A stretch of DNA of 64,000 nt from Parasedimentitalea huanghaiensis (GTDB lineage Bacteria; Pseudomonadota; Alphaproteobacteria; Rhodobacterales; Rhodobacteraceae), in assembly GCF_009753675.1 (NCBI RefSeq), contig NZ_WQLV01000002.1, positions 641,127-705,126 of the forward strand, in the 5' to 3' direction. This document shows positions 63,909-64,000 of this stretch, in pieces (the first letter of the stretch is position 1; every line of letters starts with the position of its first letter). Under the pieces are notes generated by a model. The model was not told the origin of the DNA. It made no database searches and saw only the letters and a list, made by a program, of their open reading frames with translations. The translations under genes were made by a program, and so were the position numbers.

Positions 63909-64000
63909 GTGAACGCTCTCAGGCATGCGAAACAAGCATATTCGGCGGCAAAAGCCCCGACACGGACCGTGAAAAACCTGGAATACGACGCCATCGCGCG
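63909..64000 (+). CDS. flaF: Flagellar regulator FlaF (5' part, truncated by window edge)
   Basis: A GTG at 63909 preceded by AAGGAA opens a frame that runs to the window end: MNALRHAKQAYSAAKAPTRT, then VKNLEYDAIAR. This matches the start of FlaF proteins (recalled as MNA..AYGAAAAPTRTPR), which promote flagellin synthesis or secretion opposite FlbT. Its position right after flagellin is the usual one. Thirty-one residues are visible. Confidence 0.85.
   Translation, partial: MNALRHAKQAYSAAKAPTRTVKNLEYDAIA

Noticed and set aside
1..64000. CRISPR arrays, insertion sequences, prophage, rRNA or tRNA genes
   Set aside because: No regular spaced repeats, transposase or integrase motifs, phage structural genes or cloverleaf-like sequences were seen by eye; a dedicated tRNA scan was not possible.

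Overview
The window looks like a chromosomal segment of a Rhodobacterales (Roseobacter-group) alphaproteobacterium. The reasons are the order dnaA, rpsT, enoyl-CoA hydratase, mutM, ubiE, ubiB; a flagellin followed by flaF; the kbl-tdh pair; a histidine-utilisation cluster with hutF; and two polyamine-type ABC transporters. The genus cannot be fixed from the sequence. Genes are dense and no prophage, insertion sequence, CRISPR array or rRNA/tRNA gene was seen.

Layout. 1-8.8 kb: 5' part of dnaA, rpsT, an enoyl-CoA hydratase, mutM, ubiE-ubiB, a beta-ketothiolase, an XRE-cupin regulator, a small P-loop ATPase broken by a one-base frameshift, and a GAF protein. 8.9-18.9 kb: threonine degradation (kbl-tdh), a PPP-type phosphatase, a ClpP-like protease, and serine biosynthesis (serC and serA on minus; serB on plus, past an AI-2E family permease and followed by a TauE/SafE permease). 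18.9-27.2 kb: ArsR/SRPBCC/YCII cassette with a perfect operator palindrome, a Rhizobium-etli-type asparaginase, an IalB-family secreted protein, rlmN, a LOG-family protein, a PLP dehydratase, a GntR regulator and dapD. 27.3-35.2 kb: complete histidine degradation through formiminoglutamate deiminase, with hutI-hutH-hutG-hutU joined by ATGA overlaps, divergent hutF, then hutD and the repressor hutC. 35.2-46.1 kb: a large Hint-domain protein, a glutamate-receptor-like channel protein, dapE, a TIGR04282-type transferase, rnr, a GST/DUF1801 pair divergent from a WYL regulator, and an MltB-type transglycosylase. 46.2-58.9 kb: a polyamine region with two complete ABC importers facing away from each other around a putrescine aminotransferase and a GntR regulator, ending in a PuuB-like FAD oxidase. 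58.9-64 kb: an APH-family kinase and a flagellar block (flgD, fliK, flgJ-like, flgN-like, flagellin, start of flaF).

How they work together. Histidine goes to urocanate (HutH), imidazolone propionate (HutU), formiminoglutamate (HutI), formylglutamate (HutF) and glutamate plus formate (HutG). The polyamine block combines uptake with transamination (SpuC-like) and oxidation (PuuB-like). Several regulators sit next to convincing DNA palindromes: ArsR, the WYL protein and HutC.

Most of the window is ordinary housekeeping and catabolism. I found no clear undescribed system. The best leads are the channel-like receptor with a degenerate selectivity filter, the Hint-domain anchor protein, the zinc-lobe-less Tdh, the WYL/GST/DUF1801 module with its operator, and two dispersed intergenic repeat families.
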